From contig NZ_JAMBOP010000005.1 in assembly GCF_023715645.1 (NCBI RefSeq), positions 159,972-223,971 of the forward strand: 64,000 bases of DNA, written 5' to 3'. The first letter of the stretch is position 1. The number at the start of each line of letters is the position of its first letter. Shown here piece by piece: positions 7,402-17,618 of the stretch. The DNA is from Bacillus cytotoxicus. Lineage in GTDB: Bacteria; Bacillota; Bacilli; Bacillales; Bacillaceae_G. A program made the translations under genes and the position numbers. Under the pieces are notes generated by a model, which had not been told where the DNA came from, did no database searches, and saw only the letters and a list, made by a program, of their open reading frames with translations.

Positions 7402-8006
7402 ATATATTAACCGAGTATCGCTGGGCATTTTTAATTGGCGCTGAAATTGTATTTTGGAGTGCAGCAATTAGTTTCTTTCTGCTGCGGTATGCTTTTCGAC
7501 TGCGTAAAGCAAGTTTCATTGCAGGGATTGTCTTATTGCTGAATGAATTATTTATTTTAGCGTTAGGTGTCGTTGATTATTATGAAACAGGGGAGATTTC
7601 TCAATTTCAAATTATTATTGTTATCATCTTATTGTATGCTGTTTTTTACGGAAAGAAAGATTTAAGGAAGCTAGATTTACGTATACAACGAGTAATTGCA
7701 AAGTGGCGCGGAGAAGCATTGCCAATGATAGAGGAACCGGTAGAATTAACGGGCTGTGCACATACGAAGCAAGAGTTGCTGCATTGGGTGCCACACTTTA
7801 TTGTATTTGCGGGTGTGCACATTGTGTTTTTCTTTCTGTATGGACTAGTGCCACTTGAAAACATATCAAGCTGGGATTCCAATCTGTTTTTAAATGAAAC
7901 CGCGAATCGTGTGAGTAAAGTGTGGAGAGTCGTTTTCGGTGTAGATACGCTGATTACATTCTCGTATGTTATTTTTCCGAAAAAGAAGAAAGGGGTGTTG
8001 TCTTGA
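7398..8006 (+). CDS. Membrane protein coupled to the MerR regulator
   Basis: A protein of 202 residues with about five transmembrane helices: roughly 10-30, 38-60, 70-85, 128-150 and 180-195. A cytosolic loop between helices three and four is charged. The start ATG overlaps the merR-type stop by four bases. No family is recognised. Its position in a MerR operon suggests a drug- or envelope-stress-related role, but nothing in the sequence proves transport. Confidence 0.7.
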   Translation: MNILTEYRWAFLIGAEIVFWSAAISFFLLRYAFRLRKASFIAGIVLLLNELFILALGVVDYYETGEISQFQIIIVIILLYAVFYGKKDLRKLDLRIQRVIAKWRGEALPMIEEPVELTGCAHTKQELLHWVPHFIVFAGVHIVFFFLYGLVPLENISSWDSNLFLNETANRVSKVWRVVFGVDTLITFSYVIFPKKKKGVLS

Positions 8007-8024
8007 TAGGACAACACCTCTTTT
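7991..8024. terminator. Terminator overlapping the membrane-protein stop codon
   Basis: A stem GGGGTGTTGTC/GGACAACACCTC with the TGA stop in its loop is followed by TTTTG. It is followed by a short bcr1-like scrap (8031-8060, CTCTAACAAGCAGTAAG). Confidence 0.8.
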
Positions 8025-8061
8025 GTGTACGCTGCTCTAACAAGCAGTAAGATCCCCCGCC

Positions 8062-9471
8062 TTAAGCGACGTCTTCTTCTTGACCATCTTTCAACGTACT
8101 ATTTTTATAACCGTAGCTGAAATATACAACTAATCCGATAACTAACCAAACGAAGAAGCCGATCCATGTTGTTGCTGGAAGTTGTAATGTTAAATATCCG
8201 CAGAAGAGAACTGCTAATATTGGAACGAATGGAACGAACGGTACTTTAAAGGCACGTGGCAGGTCGGGTTGTTTTTTGCGTAAGATGATAACGCCGATTG
8301 ATACAACAATGAATGCGAATAATGTACCGATGTTTGTTAATTCTGCTAGCTTGTCCAATGGAATAAATCCAGAAAAGAAGGCAACCATAGCAGCTGTAAT
8401 CCAGCTGTTCATAACAGGTGTTTGCGTTTTTTTGTTTACGCGAGAAAATGCTTTTGGTAGTAAGCCGTCACGGCTCATTGCGTAAAATAAACGGCTTTGT
8501 CCATATAGCATAACGAGTAATACTGTTGTAATCCCAGCAATTGCTCCTAAAGAGATAAGTCCGGCAACCCAATCTTGATGAATATATTGCAAAGCATATG
8601 CAACAGGGTTCTTTACGTCCAATTGATTGTAGGGAACGATTCCTGTTAATACTAATGAAACAACGATATATAAGATTGTGCAGATTGCTAAGGAAGCAAT
8701 AATACCAATTGGCATGTTACGCTGTGGGTTTTTTACTTCTTCAGCAGCTGTTGATACAGCGTCAAATCCGATATAAGCAAAGAATACAGTTGCGGCTCCA
8801 GTTGTTACACCAGAGAAACCAAATGGCATGAATGGCGTCCAGTTCCCAGGTTTTACATAAAAAGCACCAACGCCGATGAATAGAAGAACAACAAATATTT
8901 TGATAGCTACCATAATGGCATTGAAGCGAGCTGATTTTTTTGCCCCTCTTGTTAATAAAAATGTCATGATGAAAATAATACAAATTGCTGGTACGTCCAC
9001 GTATGTGCCGGCCGCCGGATTATAAGCGCTTGTTAAGACGTGTGGCAATTGAATCCCAAATCCAGATAATAATCCTTGGAAGTATCCAGACCAGCCAGAT
9101 GCAACGGCTGAAGATGCCAATCCGTATTCTAGAATTAAGTCCCAACCTAAAATCCAGGCAATGATTTCTCCAAATGTTGCATAGCTATAAGTGTAGGCAC
9201 TACCTGATACTGGTACAGTTGAAGCGAATTCGGAATAACATAATGCCGCAAATACACAGGCTAAACCGGATAAAATAAACGATAAAATAAGTGCTGGTCC
9301 CGCGTGTTTTGCTGCTGCAACGCCGGTAAGAACGAAGATTCCTGTTCCAATAATAGCGCCGACTCCTAACATTGTTAAATCAAATGCGCCTAGCTCCTTT
9401 TTTAGAGAAGCACCTTTCTGCTGCGATTGTGCTAACAGCGCAGAAATCGATTTTTTTCGAAATAGATTCAT
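8062..9471 (-). CDS. APC-family amino-acid permease (YfnA/CAT type)
   Basis: A 469-residue permease with about 12-13 hydrophobic segments. The APC signature lies at the start of helix 1 (GVGAIIGTGIFVLTG), the helix 6 motif is FFAYIGFDAVSTAAEEVKNP, and SRDGLLP follows helix 8. These place it in the cationic amino acid transporter subgroup containing B. subtilis YfnA and Geobacillus ApcT, which are proton-coupled. The start ATG at 9471 follows GAGGGAG. The gene is monocistronic on the minus strand, its 3' end abutting a bcr1-like scrap. Substrate specificity cannot be read from sequence. Confidence 0.88.
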   Translation of the reverse strand: MNLFRKKSISALLAQSQQKGASLKKELGAFDLTMLGVGAIIGTGIFVLTGVAAAKHAGPALILSFILSGLACVFAALCYSEFASTVPVSGSAYTYSYATFGEIIAWILGWDLILEYGLASSAVASGWSGYFQGLLSGFGIQLPHVLTSAYNPAAGTYVDVPAICIIFIMTFLLTRGAKKSARFNAIMVAIKIFVVLLFIGVGAFYVKPGNWTPFMPFGFSGVTTGAATVFFAYIGFDAVSTAAEEVKNPQRNMPIGIIASLAICTILYIVVSLVLTGIVPYNQLDVKNPVAYALQYIHQDWVAGLISLGAIAGITTVLLVMLYGQSRLFYAMSRDGLLPKAFSRVNKKTQTPVMNSWITAAMVAFFSGFIPLDKLAELTNIGTLFAFIVVSIGVIILRKKQPDLPRAFKVPFVPFVPILAVLFCGYLTLQLPATTWIGFFVWLVIGLVVYFSYGYKNSTLKDGQEEDVA

Positions 9472-9694
9472 ATAAGCTCCCTCACCTTCTTGTTGTTTAA
9501 ATATTCTGAACTTTAAGTTCGATTTGTCGTATAATGTCGAATTCTTAAACGTATTGTAATATGAAAAGTGGACGATGTAAATACAAAATTTTTAGAAAAT
9601 TATACCTATACAGAAAATGGAGATTCCTTGTCGATATTTGTATAGGTATTTTTGTTGCTACGCCAAGTTATTTCATTTTGAATAGTAGTATAAG

Positions 9695-9776
9695 ATCCAG
9701 CTAACGGGGTACATGCTAGCGGTTATCCCCCACTTTTCTTGGTGGGGTCTTACTGCCCGTAAATAGCGGGATAAAG
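9695..9776 (-). repeat. bcr1-like repeat, partial
   Basis: Read on the minus strand it begins ACTTTATCCCGCTATTTACG, continues GGGCAGTAAGACCCCACC, then GTGGGGGATAACCGCTAGC and GTACCCCGTTAGCTGG. This matches my memory of the bcr1 element of the B. cereus group, including its TTTAT boundary, but the TTTCACTTTAT tail seen in other copies is missing. Confidence 0.55.
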
Positions 9777-9801
9777 TCAAAATGAGCTGGAGAGGATTAA
9801 G

Positions 9802-10233
9802 ATGAGAAAAGGAATGGTCTTATTGTGTTTTTTATTCTACATAGGTGGTTTGGTAGGGTGTTTATCCAATGAAGCAAAAATTGATAAAAAGAGTGATATC
9901 ATCGTAAAAATAGGTGGAGAATCTAATTTAGATAAGTTTCAGCAGTTTCTAACTCATGTGAAAAATGGCAAAGCTGATAAAGTTCGTATTGTGAATTATA
10001 CAGATGAAGGAGATCTGATTTTTCAAACGTTAGATTATGATGGAATCAATATAAACTATCTTTTTGATGATTCCAACGACAAATTTGGAGGAAATCAAAA
10101 AGGGAAAAAAAGTGATGTGTGTAAAGGGATTATGAAGGAAAAAAGTGGTGAAGTCGTAAGCTATAAATTAAGTGAATGCAAAAAAAATCATAAGAATATG
10201 AGTTATTTTTTGCTGGAGGTACCTCATGAATAA
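9802..10233 (+). CDS. Lipoprotein, DUF4362-like
   Basis: The first 20 residues form a lipoprotein signal peptide with lipobox LVGC, so Cys20 should be lipidated by Lgt and anchored outside the membrane. The remaining 123 residues include DKFQQFLTHVKNGKADKVRIV and YTDEGDLIFQTLDYDG, which resemble DUF4362 proteins of bacilli. Two cysteines near the end (VCKG, SECK) could form a disulfide. A GGAGAGGATT ribosome site precedes the ATG at 9802. Function is unknown. Confidence 0.75.
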   Translation: MRKGMVLLCFLFYIGGLVGCLSNEAKIDKKSDIIVKIGGESNLDKFQQFLTHVKNGKADKVRIVNYTDEGDLIFQTLDYDGININYLFDDSNDKFGGNQKGKKSDVCKGIMKEKSGEVVSYKLSECKKNHKNMSYFLLEVPHE

Positions 10234-10241
10234 CTATGGGA

Positions 10242-10268
10242 GATGCTGAGTAAATACGCATCTTTTTT
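10242..10268 (+). terminator. Terminator after the DUF4362-like lipoprotein
   Basis: A five-base GC-containing stem GATGC/GCATC with a 10-nt loop is followed by six T. Confidence 0.6.
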
Positions 10269-10312
10269 GTTGTTATATATTGAATTTGTAGAAAGCGTGT
10301 CGAATTGTTTAT

Positions 10313-10326
10313 CGAATATCTGTTCG
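10313..10326. promoter_or_regulatory. LexA (DinR) box upstream of uvrBA
   Basis: CGAATATCTGTTCG is close to the Bacillus SOS box CGAACNNNNGTTCG and lies about 30 bp before a GTGGTAAAAT extended -10 sequence (10353-10362). This supports damage-inducible transcription of uvrB and uvrA. Confidence 0.8.
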
Positions 10327-10398
10327 TTTTTTTGGTTTTTTCATGAGGGTTCGTGGTAAAATGAAGATACAGATTTTTTACGAGGAGGGCGGATTTAT

Positions 10399-12381
10399 TT
10401 GGAACATCAATTTGAGATTGTCTCAGAATATTCCCCGCAAGGTGATCAGCCAAAAGCGATAGAGAAGCTTATAGCTGGGATTAAAAACGGTAAGAAACAT
10501 CAAGTGTTGCTTGGCGCGACAGGGACGGGGAAAACATTTACGATTTCAAATGTTATTAAAGAAGTGAAAAAGCCAACACTTGTAATGGCTCATAATAAAA
10601 CATTAGCAGGACAGTTATACAGTGAGTTAAAAGATTTCTTTCCGAACAATGCAGTTGAATATTTTGTTAGTTACTACGACTATTATCAACCAGAAGCTTA
10701 TGTACCACAAACCGATACATTTATTGAAAAAGACGCAAAAATTAATGATGAAATTGATAAATTGCGTCACTCAGCGACGTCGGCTTTATTTGAACGTGAG
10801 GATGTCATTGTTGTAGCGAGTGTGTCTTGTATTTACGGTTTAGGTTCTCCAGAAGAATATAGTGAACTTGTTGTCTCTTTACGTGTTGGTATGGAAAAAG
10901 ATCGCAATCAATTGCTTCGTGAACTTGTTGATGTGCAGTATGGCCGTAATGATATTGACTTCCAGCGCGGAACATTTCGCGTGCGCGGGGATGTAGTGGA
11001 GATTTTCCCAGCATCTCTTGATGAGCATTGTATCCGAATTGAATTTTTCGGTGATGAGATTGATCGTATCAGAGAAGTAAATGCATTAACAGGTGAAGTA
11101 TTAGCAGAACGTGAGCATGTGGCAATCTTTCCAGCATCTCACTTCGTTACACGCGAAGAAAAAATGAAAGTTGCCATTGAAAATATTGAAAAAGAGTTAG
11201 AAGAACGCTTAAAAGAATTAAATGATAACGGTAAATTGTTAGAAGCGCAGCGAATCGAGCAGCGGACACGTTACGATTTAGAAATGATGCGTGAGATGGG
11301 CTTTTGTTCAGGGATTGAAAACTACTCCCGTCATTTGACGCTCCGCCCAGCTGGTTCAACGCCATATACATTATTAGATTATTTTCCTAAAGATTTTCTC
11401 ATCGTGATGGATGAGTCGCATGTATCAGTGCCACAAGTGAGAGCGATGTATAACGGAGATAAGGCGCGTAAGCAAGTGCTTGTTGATCATGGATTCCGTT
11501 TACCATCAGCGCTAGATAACAGACCGCTTATGTTTGAAGAGTTTGAAGAGAAAACGAATCAAGTTGTCTATGTATCAGCAACGCCGGGTCCATATGAAAT
11601 GGAACATTCACCAGAAGTGGTGGAACAAATTATTCGTCCGACAGGGCTGTTAGATCCGAACATTGATGTAAGGCCAATTGAAGGACAAATTGATGATTTA
11701 TTAGGAGAAATACAAGAACGAATTGCGAAAAATGAACGTGTATTAATTACGACATTAACGAAGAAGATGTCAGAGGATTTAACAGATTATTTAAAGGATG
11801 TTGGCGTTAAAGTAAACTACTTGCATTCTGAAATTAAAACGTTAGAGCGGATTGAAATTATTCGCGATCTTCGCCTTGGTAAGTTCGATGTGCTTGTCGG
11901 CATTAACTTACTTCGTGAAGGGCTCGACATTCCTGAAGTATCGCTCGTAGCGATATTAGATGCAGATAAGGAAGGGTTTCTTCGTTCAGAGCGTTCGCTT
12001 ATTCAGACGATTGGCCGTGCAGCGCGTAATGCAAACGGTCATGTTGTGATGTATGCAGACCGAATTACAAAATCGATGGGAATTGCAATGGAAGAAACGA
12101 AACGTCGTCGTCAAATTCAAGAAGCGTACAATGAAAAGCATGGCATTACACCGAAAACAATTCAAAAAGAGGTGCGCGATGTCATCCGTGCAACGATGGC
12201 TGCGGAAGATACGGAAACGTATAAAGCAGCGCCGCTATCGTCTAAGAAAATGACGAAAAAAGAACGAGAAAATGTAATTGCGAAAATGGAAGCGGAAATG
12301 AAAGAAGCAGCAAAAGCGCTTGATTTTGAGCGGGCAGCTGAACTTCGTGATCTATTATTAGAATTTAAAGCAGAAGGGTGA
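10399..12381 (+). CDS. uvrB: UvrABC system protein B
   Basis: A 660-residue DNA helicase-like subunit of nucleotide excision repair that receives damaged DNA from UvrA and recruits UvrC. Walker A is GATGTGKT near residue 38, the beta-hairpin region contains [20 protein letters not shown], and motif II is DESH. Helicase motifs V and VI are [14 protein letters not shown] and QTIGRAARN. The C-terminal UVR domain is [14 protein letters not shown]. The start is TTG at 10399, nine bases after GAGGAGGG. Its TGA overlaps a GTG at 12378, and uvrA follows at once. Controlled by the LexA box upstream. Confidence 0.97.
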   Translation: MEHQFEIVSEYSPQGDQPKAIEKLIAGIKNGKKHQVLLGATGTGKTFTISNVIKEVKKPTLVMAHNKTLAGQLYSELKDFFPNNAVEYFVSYYDYYQPEAYVPQTDTFIEKDAKINDEIDKLRHSATSALFEREDVIVVASVSCIYGLGSPEEYSELVVSLRVGMEKDRNQLLRELVDVQYGRNDIDFQRGTFRVRGDVVEIFPASLDEHCIRIEFFGDEIDRIREVNALTGEVLAEREHVAIFPASHFVTREEKMKVAIENIEKELEERLKELNDNGKLLEAQRIEQRTRYDLEMMREMGFCSGIENYSRHLTLRPAGSTPYTLLDYFPKDFLIVMDESHVSVPQVRAMYNGDKARKQVLVDHGFRLPSALDNRPLMFEEFEEKTNQVVYVSATPGPYEMEHSPEVVEQIIRPTGLLDPNIDVRPIEGQIDDLLGEIQERIAKNERVLITTLTKKMSEDLTDYLKDVGVKVNYLHSEIKTLERIEIIRDLRLGKFDVLVGINLLREGLDIPEVSLVAILDADKEGFLRSERSLIQTIGRAARNANGHVVMYADRITKSMGIAMEETKRRRQIQEAYNEKHGITPKTIQKEVRDVIRATMAAEDTETYKAAPLSSKKMTKKERENVIAKMEAEMKEAAKALDFERAAELRDLLLEFKAEG

Positions 12382-12386
12382 AGGCA

Positions 12387-15257
12387 ATGGGTAAAGATTT
12401 TATCGTTGTAAAGGGTGCGAGAGCCCACAACTTAAAAAATATAGATGTCACCATTCCAAGGGATCAGCTTGTTGTTGTAACAGGTTTATCCGGTTCAGGG
12501 AAATCGTCGTTAGCATTTGATACGATTTATGCAGAAGGACAGCGCCGGTACGTAGAATCGCTATCGGCGTATGCACGGCAATTTTTAGGACAAATGGATA
12601 AACCAGATGTCGATGCAATTGAAGGGTTATCACCAGCCATTTCAATTGACCAAAAGACGACGAGTCGTAACCCGCGTTCGACGGTTGGAACGGTGACGGA
12701 GATTTACGACTACTTACGTTTATTATTTGCACGTGTTGGAACTCCGATTTGTCCAAATCATGGTATTGAAATTACATCGCAAACAGTTGAGCAAATGGTG
12801 GATCGTATTTTAGAATATCCAGAACGCACGAAGCTACAAGTGCTTGCGCCGATTGTGTCAGGTCGTAAAGGTGCGCATGTGAAGCTGTTAGAAGATATTA
12901 AAAAGCAAGGGTATGTCCGTGTTCGCATTGATGGAGAAATGCTTGATGTATCTGAAGAAATTACGTTAGATAAAAATAAAAAACATTCTATTGAAGTTGT
13001 CATTGACCGGATTGTGGTGAAAGAAGGCATTGCTGGTCGTCTTGCTGATTCATTAGAAACGGCTTTGAAGCTTGGCGAGGGCCGCGTTTTAATTGATGTG
13101 ATCGGAGAAGAAGAATTGCTGTTTAGTGAGCATCACGCTTGTCCGTATTGCGGATTTTCTATTGGTGAACTTGAGCCGCGCATGTTTTCTTTCAACAGTC
13201 CATTCGGTGCGTGTCCGTCTTGTGATGGTCTTGGTTCAAAGTTAGAAGTAGACCTTGATTTAGTTATTCCGAACTGGGATTTATCATTAAACGATCATGC
13301 AATCGCACCTTGGGAACCGACGAGCTCGCAATATTATCCGCAGTTGCTACAGGCTGTTTGTAACCATTATGGTATTGATATGGATGCACCGGTAAAAGAT
13401 ATCCCGAAGCATTTGTTTGAAAAAGTGTTGTACGGAAGCGGAGAGGAAAAAGTGTATTTCCGCCATGTAAACGACTTTGGTCAAGTAAGGGAAGGCGAGA
13501 TTATTTTTGAAGGTGTCATTCCAAACATTGAGCGCCGTTACCGAGAAACGAGCTCTGATTATATTCGTGAGCAAATGGAAAAATATATGGCAGAGCAAGC
13601 TTGCCCAAAATGTAAAGGCGCTCGTTTGAAGCCGGAAACGTTAGCTGTTTTTGTAGGTGGAAAAACGATTGCGGAAGTGACGCAGTTTTCTGTGCAAGAC
13701 GCGCACGAATTTTTTACAAATATCGAATTAACGGAAAAGCAACAAAGTATTGCGAAGCTGATTTTGCGTGAAATTAAAGAGCGTCTTAGCTTCTTAATTA
13801 ACGTGGGACTTGATTATTTAACACTTAGCCGTGCAGCCGGAACGTTATCGGGCGGAGAAGCGCAGCGTATTCGCTTAGCGACGCAAATCGGTTCGAGTTT
13901 AACAGGGGTATTATATATTCTTGATGAACCTTCAATCGGTTTACATCAGCGTGATAACGATCGCTTAATTCAAACACTGAAAAATATGCGTGACTTAGGA
14001 AATACGCTTATTGTAGTTGAACATGATGAAGATACGATGATGGCTGCGGATTATTTATTAGATATTGGTCCTGGTGCAGGGATTCACGGCGGACAGGTTG
14101 TTTCAGCTGGGACGCCGCAAGAAGTGATGCAAGATGATCATTCGTTAACAGGACAATATTTATCCGGTAAAAAGTTTATTCCTGTTCCGCTGGAGCGCCG
14201 CAAAGGTGATGGGCGTAAGATTGAGGTTATTGGAGCGAAGGAAAATAATTTAAAAAATGCGAAGATGTCATTCCCACTTGGTACATTTGTTGCTGTAACG
14301 GGTGTATCTGGTTCAGGGAAAAGTACATTAATTAATGAAGTGCTATATAAAGCAGTTGCTCAAAAATTATATAAATCGAAAAGTAAGCCGGGTATGCATA
14401 AGGAAATTAAAGGCCTTGAGCATTTAGATAAAGTAATTGATATTGATCAATCACCAATTGGACGTACACCTCGTTCCAACCCAGCTACATATACAGGTGT
14501 ATTTGATGATATTCGTGATGTGTTTGCGCAAACGAATGAAGCAAAGGTGCGCGGTTATCAAAAAGGACGCTTTAGCTTTAACGTGAAAGGCGGTCGCTGC
14601 GAGGCGTGCCGCGGTGATGGGATTATTAAAATTGAAATGCACTTCTTACCAGATGTGTACGTTCCATGTGAAGTTTGTCATGGAAAACGTTATAATCGTG
14701 AAACATTAGAAGTAAAATATAAAGATAAAAACATTTCTGAAGTGTTAGAGATGACAATTGAAGATGGGGTAGAGTTCTTTGCTAATATCCCCAAAATTAA
14801 GCGTAAGCTCCAAACGCTTGTGGATGTAGGGCTTGGTTATATGAAGCTCGGTCAACCGGCAACGACGCTATCAGGCGGAGAAGCGCAGCGCGTGAAGTTA
14901 GCATCTGAGCTGCACCGTCGTTCAACGGGTCGAACGTTATACATTTTAGATGAACCGACAACAGGGCTTCATGCACATGATATTGCTCGTCTATTAAAAG
15001 TGCTTGAGCGCCTTGTTGAAAATGGTGAAACGGTACTTGTTATTGAACATAACTTAGATGTTATTAAAACGGCAGATTATTTGATTGACCTCGGTCCTGA
15101 AGGCGGCGATAAAGGTGGGCAAATTGTTGCAACAGGTACGCCGGAGCAAGTTGTGAAAGAAGAGCGTTCTTACACAGGCAAGTATTTAAAAGGTGTTTTA
15201 GAACGTGATACAGCGCGTATGAAAGAAAAAATGAAAGAAGTAGAATTAACACAGTAA
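12387..15257 (+). CDS. uvrA: UvrABC system protein A
   Basis: A 956-residue damage-recognition ATPase of nucleotide excision repair. It has two ABC modules: Walker [10 protein letters not shown] near residue 30 and GVSGSGKST near 640, with signatures [12 protein letters not shown] and [12 protein letters not shown]. Two zinc modules are visible, CPYCGFS...CPSCDG and CEACRGDG...CEVCHG. The ATG at 12387 is chosen over the GTG at 12378 because it sits at proper spacing from AGAAGGG and gives the usual family length. It is co-transcribed with uvrB and ends at a strong terminator. Confidence 0.97.
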   Translation: MGKDFIVVKGARAHNLKNIDVTIPRDQLVVVTGLSGSGKSSLAFDTIYAEGQRRYVESLSAYARQFLGQMDKPDVDAIEGLSPAISIDQKTTSRNPRSTVGTVTEIYDYLRLLFARVGTPICPNHGIEITSQTVEQMVDRILEYPERTKLQVLAPIVSGRKGAHVKLLEDIKKQGYVRVRIDGEMLDVSEEITLDKNKKHSIEVVIDRIVVKEGIAGRLADSLETALKLGEGRVLIDVIGEEELLFSEHHACPYCGFSIGELEPRMFSFNSPFGACPSCDGLGSKLEVDLDLVIPNWDLSLNDHAIAPWEPTSSQYYPQLLQAVCNHYGIDMDAPVKDIPKHLFEKVLYGSGEEKVYFRHVNDFGQVREGEIIFEGVIPNIERRYRETSSDYIREQMEKYMAEQACPKCKGARLKPETLAVFVGGKTIAEVTQFSVQDAHEFFTNIELTEKQQSIAKLILREIKERLSFLINVGLDYLTLSRAAGTLSGGEAQRIRLATQIGSSLTGVLYILDEPSIGLHQRDNDRLIQTLKNMRDLGNTLIVVEHDEDTMMAADYLLDIGPGAGIHGGQVVSAGTPQEVMQDDHSLTGQYLSGKKFIPVPLERRKGDGRKIEVIGAKENNLKNAKMSFPLGTFVAVTGVSGSGKSTLINEVLYKAVAQKLYKSKSKPGMHKEIKGLEHLDKVIDIDQSPIGRTPRSNPATYTGVFDDIRDVFAQTNEAKVRGYQKGRFSFNVKGGRCEACRGDGIIKIEMHFLPDVYVPCEVCHGKRYNRETLEVKYKDKNISEVLEMTIEDGVEFFANIPKIKRKLQTLVDVGLGYMKLGQPATTLSGGEAQRVKLASELHRRSTGRTLYILDEPTTGLHAHDIARLLKVLERLVENGETVLVIEHNLDVIKTADYLIDLGPEGGDKGGQIVATGTPEQVVKEERSYTGKYLKGVLERDTARMKEKMKEVELTQ

Positions 15258-15260
15258 AGG

Positions 15261-15298
15261 AACATGTAACAGGGAGTGCTTCCCTGTTACATGTTTTC
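15261..15298 (+). terminator. Terminator of uvrBA
   Basis: A 15-bp perfect stem AACATGTAACAGGGA/TCCCTGTTACATGTT is followed by TTCTG; the T tract is short but the stem is strong. Confidence 0.85.
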
Positions 15299-15309
15299 TG
15301 TTCTATATA

Positions 15310-15490
15310 AATCCAAAACCATTTTCTCTTTAGATGGTCCTGAGGGTCTGGCTATGCGGGGAAGCTCTGCCACATGCGATGTTCAAACAAAGGGAGGAAG
15401 AAAGTGGCAGGTTACTTTTTGTTTGGCATGGCGGCGACTTGTGGGTTGGAAAGTAAAGTTGGATTTATATATACATCCAAAGGGGATGAG
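15310..15490. repeat. Dispersed GGCC core repeat, variant
   Basis: It contains GGTCCTGAGGGTCTGGC, GCTCTGCCACATGCGATG and the tail TTGGATTTATATATACATCC, in the order seen at 3650 and 45937. The repeat is open in the frame of the following gene and would extend its N-terminus artificially. Confidence 0.5.
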
Positions 15491-15493
15491 GAT

Positions 15494-15805
15494 GTGGATT
15501 CTACTGAAAAAGTGTTAGCCTCTTGTTGTTATTTCAGTATTTTTGTGTCTCCGTTACTATTTCCAATCATTGTGTATTTTGTTGTTCCTCATGAAGAAGT
15601 GAAATTTCATGCAAAGAAAGCTTTCATTTCACATTTACTACCGTTCTTTTGTTTATTTTTCGTTTTTCTGCTCGGGTTTATGATGAATACACCAGAACAA
15701 ATTGGTGTAATGGTGCTTATTGCAATATTATTATTTGGCTTGGTGAATCTTGTTATTTTCATCTGGAATATTGTGAAAGGTGTACAATTGCTTGTGAAGG
15801 AGTAA
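15494..15805 (+). CDS. DUF4870-like membrane protein
   Basis: A 103-residue protein with three to four hydrophobic helices (CCYFSIFVSPLLFPIIVYFVV, LLPFFCLFFVFLLGF, LIAILLFGLVNLVIFIW) and the loop motif HEEVKFHAKKAF, typical of DUF4870/Tic20-like small membrane proteins. The start chosen is GTG at 15494, eight bases after AAAGGGG. The reading frame stays open back to 15374, but that stretch is dispersed repeat. Function is unknown. Confidence 0.65.
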   Translation: MDSTEKVLASCCYFSIFVSPLLFPIIVYFVVPHEEVKFHAKKAFISHLLPFFCLFFVFLLGFMMNTPEQIGVMVLIAILLFGLVNLVIFIWNIVKGVQLLVKE

Positions 15806-15939
15806 ACGGTGCCATCTTATCTGTGGTTTCATTTGTTCTTGGTAATTTTGGCGGAGTTGCCGTATTATTGTTAGTATATATAAAACTATTTTGATTTTTC
15901 AACACACAAAATGCTACTATGCAGAATACAATATGCTGG

Positions 15940-16080
15940 CTACTATAGCTTGCTCTTTTTGTTTCAAAATTGGCAGGTGGCAAAAGGGTCTGACCGCTCC
16001 TATGCGCGGCCAGAAGTTCTCGCCCGTGGGTTATGTTGTTTTTCAACTTGTATTTATATATTCATTGTCTCTAGTGAAAA
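15940..16080. repeat. Dispersed GGCC core repeat, variant
   Basis: It contains GGCAGGTGGCAAAAGGGTC, GACCGCTCCTATGCGCGGCC and CAGAAGTTCTCGCCCG, followed by TTGTATTTATATATTC. It belongs to the same family as 3650, 15310 and 27612. No gene lies in 15806-16095. Confidence 0.5.
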
Positions 16081-16095
16081 GGAAGTGTAAAGAAC

Positions 16096-16470
16096 ATGAG
16101 ATGGGTTATATCACTTATCGTAAATAGTATTGTGCTAATCGCTGTATCAGGTCTTCTTAAAATATTTGCACCAGGTGCATTTGAAATAGCGAACATACAA
16201 ACAGCAGTAATTGCAAGCGTTATTTTGTCTCTTTTAAATGTATTTGTTAAGCCGTTATTAATTTTAATTACGCTACCAATTACTGTGTTAACATTTGGTT
16301 TCTTCTTAATCGTTATTAATGCGATTACGCTAGAAATTACTGATTCTTTGCTTGGTGATGCGTTTAATTTATCTGGATTTGGCGCAGCGATTATGGCGGC
16401 GATCTTTATTTCAATTTTAAATATGTTAATTGAGAAAGTGATTATGGAACCGTTGTATGAGAAAAAATAA
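16096..16470 (+). CDS. yvlD: YvlD-like phage-holin-family membrane protein
   Basis: A 124-residue protein with four transmembrane helices (about 3-22, 32-50, 55-80, 93-113) and the family motif NVFVKPLLILITLPI, matching the superfamily IV holin-like (YvlD) proteins. In B. subtilis yvlD also sits between uvrBA and hprK, which supports the name. The start ATG at 16096 follows AAAAGGAAG. Its real role is unknown; in Bacillus the neighbouring yvlABC genes respond to envelope stress, but they are absent here. Confidence 0.8.
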   Translation: MRWVISLIVNSIVLIAVSGLLKIFAPGAFEIANIQTAVIASVILSLLNVFVKPLLILITLPITVLTFGFFLIVINAITLEITDSLLGDAFNLSGFGAAIMAAIFISILNMLIEKVIMEPLYEKK

Positions 16471-16501
16471 TCGGACGGCAAAAAGCATCCGACAAAACGT
16501 A

Positions 16502-16535
16502 AAACATTTTGCGCACAGCGTGGAATGTTTTTTTT
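16502..16535 (+). terminator. Terminator after yvlD
   Basis: AACATTTTGCGC pairs with GCGTGGAATGTT, including three G-U pairs, and is followed by eight T. Confidence 0.75.
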
Positions 16536-16642
16536 CTTTTTCAAAAGAAACCGTATTTCTTGTTTCAAGAAAAAAATGATACAATAGCGGGTAGAGTGGT
16601 AGTACGCTGCCTAGATACATTTCGCAACGTGGAGGTTTACAT

Positions 16643-17572
16643 ATGCCAAAAGTTCGAACGAAAGATTTAATTGAACATTTTCATTTAGAGTTAGTAAGTG
16701 GTGAGGAAGGAATTCACCGTCCGATTGATACGAGTGATTTATCACGCCCTGGAATTGAAATGGCGGGATTCTTCACATATTATCCAGCTGATCGTGTGCA
16801 GCTTCTTGGGAAAACAGAGCTTACTTTTTTTGATACATTAACAGAGGAACAAAAGAAAATGCGCATGGAAGCGCTTTGTACAGAAGAAACACCATGTATT
16901 ATCGTAACGCGCGGTCAAGATGTACCAGAGGAGTTAATGAAAGCATCTCGTGAGACGGGCGTGCCGATATTGTGTTCACCGTTAAAAACGACACGTTTAT
17001 CGAGTCGTTTGACGAACTATTTAGAAAGTAAATTAGCGCCAACAACAGCTATTCACGGTGTACTAGTTGATATTTACGGTGTTGGTGTAATGATTACAGG
17101 TCAAAGTGGTGTCGGAAAAAGCGAAACAGCACTTGAGCTTGTGAAGCGCGGACATCGTCTTGTTGCTGATGACAGTGTAGAAATTCGTCAAGAAGATGAC
17201 GATACACTAGTCGGTAGTTCACCAGAGTTAATTGAGCATTTACTTGAAATTCGTGGACTTGGCATTATTAACGTAATGACGTTATTTGGTGCAGGTGCAG
17301 TGCGTAATCATAAACGTATTTCACTTGTGATTAATCTTGAAATTTGGGACCAAAAGAAGAACTATGATCGCCTTGGCTTAGATGAAGAAAAAATGAAAAT
17401 TATTGATACAGATATTACAAAGATTACTCTTCCAGTACGACCAGGTCGAAACTTAGCTGTTATCATTGAGGTAGCAGCGATGAACTTCCGTTTAAAACGT
17501 ATGGGTGTCAATGCAGCACAACAATTTTCAGAGCGTCTTATGAGCGCAATTGAACTAGGAGATCAAAATTAA
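16643..17572 (+). CDS. hprK: HPr kinase/phosphorylase
   Basis: A 309-residue bifunctional enzyme that phosphorylates HPr and Crh on Ser46 and removes the phosphate. It drives CcpA-dependent carbon catabolite repression. The P-loop is GQSGVGKSE near residue 155, with the Ser46-kinase signature [21 protein letters not shown] after it. The N-terminal half is the usual HprK_N domain. The ATG at 16643 follows GGAGG by eight bases. It leads the hprK-lgt pair; its substrate gene crh lies 9 kb downstream. Confidence 0.97.
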   Translation: MPKVRTKDLIEHFHLELVSGEEGIHRPIDTSDLSRPGIEMAGFFTYYPADRVQLLGKTELTFFDTLTEEQKKMRMEALCTEETPCIIVTRGQDVPEELMKASRETGVPILCSPLKTTRLSSRLTNYLESKLAPTTAIHGVLVDIYGVGVMITGQSGVGKSETALELVKRGHRLVADDSVEIRQEDDDTLVGSSPELIEHLLEIRGLGIINVMTLFGAGAVRNHKRISLVINLEIWDQKKNYDRLGLDEEKMKIIDTDITKITLPVRPGRNLAVIIEVAAMNFRLKRMGVNAAQQFSERLMSAIELGDQN

Positions 17573-17618
17573 ATATAAGTGAAGCTTCCATTAGTGGAAT
17601 AGAAAGGGAGTGGAGAAT

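Noticed and set aside
15374-15493. Longer N-terminus of the DUF4870-like protein
   Set aside because: The added 40 residues are encoded by the dispersed core repeat, have no family match in character, and a GTG with a good ribosome site starts the real protein.
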